DNA of 40,969 nt from Iodobacter sp. (GTDB taxonomy: Bacteria > Pseudomonadota > Gammaproteobacteria > Burkholderiales > Chitinibacteraceae), in NCBI RefSeq assembly GCF_025352645.1, contig NZ_JANXSO010000141.1:1-40969 (forward strand), read 5' to 3'. This document shows positions 38,988 through 40,969 of the stretch, one piece after another; positions within the stretch are counted from its first letter, which is position 1, and the number at the start of each line of letters is the position of its first letter. The position numbers and the translations under genes are program-made. The notes beneath the pieces were generated by a model. The model had not been told where the DNA came from, searched no databases, and worked only from the letters and a program-made list of their open reading frames with translations.

Positions 38988-39473
38988 ATGCGTCACTTTT
39001 CTTTACTAGCAGTACTGCTCTGCCTATTCAATCAAGCCGCCTTTGCTGATGTTGCAATGACTGTAAATGGCCTATCCAAACATTTTGGCTGTGAAAAGAA
39101 AAAAGGCAATACTTGTGATTACAATGAATTTAACCCCGGTTTAGGCATCGAGTTTTATACCAAGACACAGGATTGGGGAAAGCCATTTGTGCGGGCAGGG
39201 GTTTATCGAGATTCTTATTCTGATACGGCAGCCTATGCCACGGTAGGTATACGGCAAGATTGGCCTATTAATGATTCCCTTAGGGGCGGTTTGGGCATCA
39301 TGGGTGGCTATTTAAATAGCCCTCATCAAAATGGCGCAGTTGTTTTGCCATTTATTTATGCTTCTTATAAAAATATAGCAATCGAGCTTGGCTATGTACC
39401 CGATGCCCAAGCCTTTAACAGTAAAAACAAATCCAAAAGCATCGCTACCTTGCAATTACGCTGGGATTTTTAA
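38988..39473 (+). CDS. Small predicted outer-membrane beta-barrel protein
   Basis: The 161-residue product has a clear signal peptide (MRHFSLLAVLLCLFNQAAFA, cleaved before DVAMTV). The mature part is rich in alternating aromatic and small residues (NPGLGIEFY, PFVRAGVYRDSY, ATVGIRQDW, IAIELGYVP) and ends in ATLQLRWDF, a C-terminal Phe typical of outer-membrane barrels. Its size suggests eight strands. Two cysteines (35 and 43) could form a disulphide in a loop. AGGGGA precedes the ATG. No enzyme motif is recognised, and the family cannot be named with confidence. Confidence 0.75.
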   Translation: MRHFSLLAVLLCLFNQAAFADVAMTVNGLSKHFGCEKKKGNTCDYNEFNPGLGIEFYTKTQDWGKPFVRAGVYRDSYSDTAAYATVGIRQDWPINDSLRGGLGIMGGYLNSPHQNGAVVLPFIYASYKNIAIELGYVPDAQAFNSKNKSKSIATLQLRWDF

Positions 39474-39484
39474 TCCACAAATAA

Positions 39485-39513
39485 AAAACCCAGCATTATC
39501 TGCTGGGCTTTTT
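39485..39513. terminator. Bidirectional terminator between the beta-barrel gene and ychF
   Basis: CCCAGCA (39489-39495) and TGCTGGG (39501-39507) form a stem flanked by an A-run on the left and CTTTTT on the right. It lies after the plus-strand gene and also faces the end of ychF on the minus strand. Confidence 0.85.
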
Positions 39514-39551
39514 ATATTCAGGCAATTAATTTATTAACTGCCGATCAGGCT

Positions 39552-40643
39552 TTAAACATTGAATAAGAAATTCAATACATCGCCGTCTTTCACTACGTAT
39601 TCTTTCCCTTCTGCACGCATCTTGCCCGCTTCTTTTGCGCCTTGTTCACCCTTGTATTGGATGAAATCATCAAAAGCGATGGTTTGGGCGCGGATAAAGC
39701 CGCGTTCGAAGTCGGTGTGGATCACGCCAGCGGCTTGTGGGCCGGTGTCGCCTTTGTGGATGGTCCATGCACGCACTTCTTTTACCCCAGCGGTAAAGTA
39801 AGTTTGCAGGCCAAGTAAATCGTAGCCCACGCGAATCAGGCGGTTTAGGCCAGGCTCTTCTAGGCCCAATTCGGCGAGGAATTCTTGCTTGTCGGCGTCA
39901 TCCAGCTCGGCTATTTCGGCTTCGATTGCAGCGCAAACGGCGACTACTGGTGCGCCTTCTAAAGCGGCATGGGCCACTAAGCGGTCCAGCAGTGGGTTAT
40001 TCTTGAAGCCATCTTCGGCCACATTGGCCACATACATGGCTGGCTTGATGGTCATCAGGCAGAGCGATTTAATCGCCAGCACTTCGTCATCACTTAGGCC
40101 AGCCGAGCGAGCAGGCTTACCGTCGTTCAGTAATGGGATGAGCTTTTCTAGCACGGCCACCATTTGGATGGCTTCTTTATCACCAGCGCGGGCTTTTTTG
40201 CTATCGCGGGTGAATACTTTTTCTGCCGTGGCCAAATCGGCCAATGCCAGCTCGATACCGATGGTTTCAATATCGGCGATTGGGTCTACACGGCCATTAA
40301 CGTGGATGACGTTATCGTCTTCAAAGCAGCGCACCACGTTCACAATCGCGTCGGTTTCGCGGATATTGGCGAGGAACTTGTTGCCTAGGCCTTCGCCTTT
40401 AGATGCACCCGCTACAAGGCCAGCAATATCTACGAACTCTACAATCGCGGATTGGATTTTCTGCGGTTTAACGATGTCGGATAACTGAGCAAGGCGCACA
40501 TCCGGCACTTCAACGATGCCGACGTTAGGCTCAATGGTGCAAAAAGGATAGTTTTCAGCCGCAATACCGGCCTTGGTCAGTGCATTAAACAGGGTCGATT
40601 TACCGACATTAGGCAGGCCAACGATGCCGCATTTGAGACTCAT
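39552..40643 (-). CDS. ychF: Ribosome-associated ATPase/GTPase YchF (Obg family)
   Basis: The product of 363 residues equals the E. coli length. It starts [20 protein letters not shown] (G1 loop) and has [44 protein letters not shown] and a NVAED motif in place of NKxD. The C-terminal TGS domain includes [17 protein letters not shown]. The start is ATG 40643, with AAAGGA about five bases upstream; an in-frame TTG at 40661 would add six residues and is rejected. YchF is a universally conserved ATP-preferring translation-associated P-loop protein. Confidence 0.97.
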   Translation of the reverse strand: MSLKCGIVGLPNVGKSTLFNALTKAGIAAENYPFCTIEPNVGIVEVPDVRLAQLSDIVKPQKIQSAIVEFVDIAGLVAGASKGEGLGNKFLANIRETDAIVNVVRCFEDDNVIHVNGRVDPIADIETIGIELALADLATAEKVFTRDSKKARAGDKEAIQMVAVLEKLIPLLNDGKPARSAGLSDDEVLAIKSLCLMTIKPAMYVANVAEDGFKNNPLLDRLVAHAALEGAPVVAVCAAIEAEIAELDDADKQEFLAELGLEEPGLNRLIRVGYDLLGLQTYFTAGVKEVRAWTIHKGDTGPQAAGVIHTDFERGFIRAQTIAFDDFIQYKGEQGAKEAGKMRAEGKEYVVKDGDVLNFLFNV

Positions 40644-40747
40644 ATCATCCTTTCGCCGCAAATCGCGGCCAACATATACTTTAAAAACGGGATTTTACCC
40701 GATTGTGAACGCCGCCGCTCCCACCCTGCACAAATCCCATTGGCAAA

Positions 40748-40761
40748 TGGCGGTAAATTGC
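40748..40761 (+). repeat. TGGCGGTAAATTGC, copy shared with the adjacent IS
   Basis: The 14-base string TGGCGGTAAATTGC occurs here and again at 40897-40910 inside the insertion sequence. A chance match within 200 bases is unlikely, but its origin is unclear. Confidence 0.4.
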
Positions 40762-40828
40762 GCGTGTACTGCAAAAAAATCTAAATTTCGAAGCATGGAG
40801 GGCGCGGAGAAATCCACACCCTATAAGC

Positions 40829-40969
40829 TGTAGTGGTCAAGTATTTTCAGACACCACGATCGGTGTTTTTACTGCCATTTCTCGTTCATAAATCATTGGC
40901 GGTAAATTGCCCCTGGCCGAGTACAAACGCACACAGTTGTAAAAGCCAGCGATGTACTCGGTGATGTCT
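40829..40969 (-). mobile_element. IS3-family insertion sequence, terminal part (continues past the right edge)
   Basis: The boundary is marked by TGTAGTGGTCAAGTATTTTC, an IS end beginning TG, immediately next to the transposase stop codon. The element lies about 185 bases upstream of ychF and is transcribed toward it. The other end and any target duplication lie outside the window. Confidence 0.75.
40837..40969 (-). CDS. IS3-family transposase (OrfB), C-terminal fragment
   Basis: The last 43 codons are visible and end in TGA at 40837. The peptide DITEYIAGFYNCVRLYSARG, followed by NLPPMIYEREMA and PIVVSENT, matches the C-terminus of IS3-family integrase-type transposases, where FYN.xRLHSxxGxxxP is characteristic. 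In this copy Tyr replaces the usual His in RLYS. The catalytic DDE residues would lie outside the window, so activity cannot be judged. Confidence 0.8.
   Translation of the reverse strand, partial: DITEYIAGFYNCVRLYSARGNLPPMIYEREMAVKTPIVVSENT

Noticed and set aside
40573-40833. Plus-strand ORF of 86 codons across the ychF start and IS edge
   Set aside because: It is antisense to ychF for a third of its length, has no recognisable domain, and the remainder runs across a repeat and promoter region.

Overview
The window looks like chromosomal DNA of a Gram-negative beta-proteobacterium, most probably of the Neisseriales (Chitinibacteraceae-like, for example the Iodobacter/Deefgea group). This rests on the thrB - DUF2782 - polA neighbourhood, the hemC-hemD-hemX-hemY block, a FimV-like protein and the moderate GC content. 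The genus is inference. No rRNA, tRNA or CRISPR array was seen.

Region 1 (1-6149, minus strand) is a type I secretion and biofilm-adhesin locus. At the left edge is the N-terminal third or less of a LapA/BapA-like adhesin, with a retention module, a TAAG site of the kind cut by LapG, three 108-residue tandem repeats and a Calx-beta-like domain. Behind a terminator lies an overlapping operon of a LapB-type ABC exporter, a LapC/HlyD-type adaptor and a LuxR-type regulator with a degenerate receiver domain.

Region 2 (6260-12118) holds an FAD-linked oxidase, homoserine kinase ThrB, a secreted DUF2782 protein and DNA polymerase I. A terminator-like hairpin with its own -10 box lies in the polA leader. 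Region 3 (12455-18556) holds a FimV-like protein and the haem genes hemC, hemD, hemX and hemY. A previously unlisted 54-codon ORF faces hemY across a shared terminator. Region 4 (19014-22595, minus strand) holds sixA, ppk1 and yggX.

Region 5 (about 22600-38266) is a complete ABC-transporter-dependent (group 2 type) capsule locus. The order is kpsM-kpsT-kpsE-kpsD (export), one large AT-rich gene of 1,159 codons (GT-B-like domain, HAD domain and a third domain), kdsA, a kdsB-kdsC fusion, kpsF/kdsD, kpsC and kpsS. The four Kdo enzymes form a complete route from ribulose 5-phosphate to CMP-Kdo. KpsC and KpsS would build the beta-Kdo linker on the lipid. The single large protein is the only candidate for making the serotype-specific polymer. 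An AT-rich stretch of about 0.85 kb precedes the operon and probably carries its regulation. The locus is a compositional mosaic.

Region 6 (38267-40969) has a cluster of dispersed palindromic repeats, a small predicted outer-membrane beta-barrel, the GTPase gene ychF on the minus strand, and the end of an IS3-family insertion sequence running out of the window. The same GTAGGGCGGGTG-type palindromes recur between genes throughout the window.
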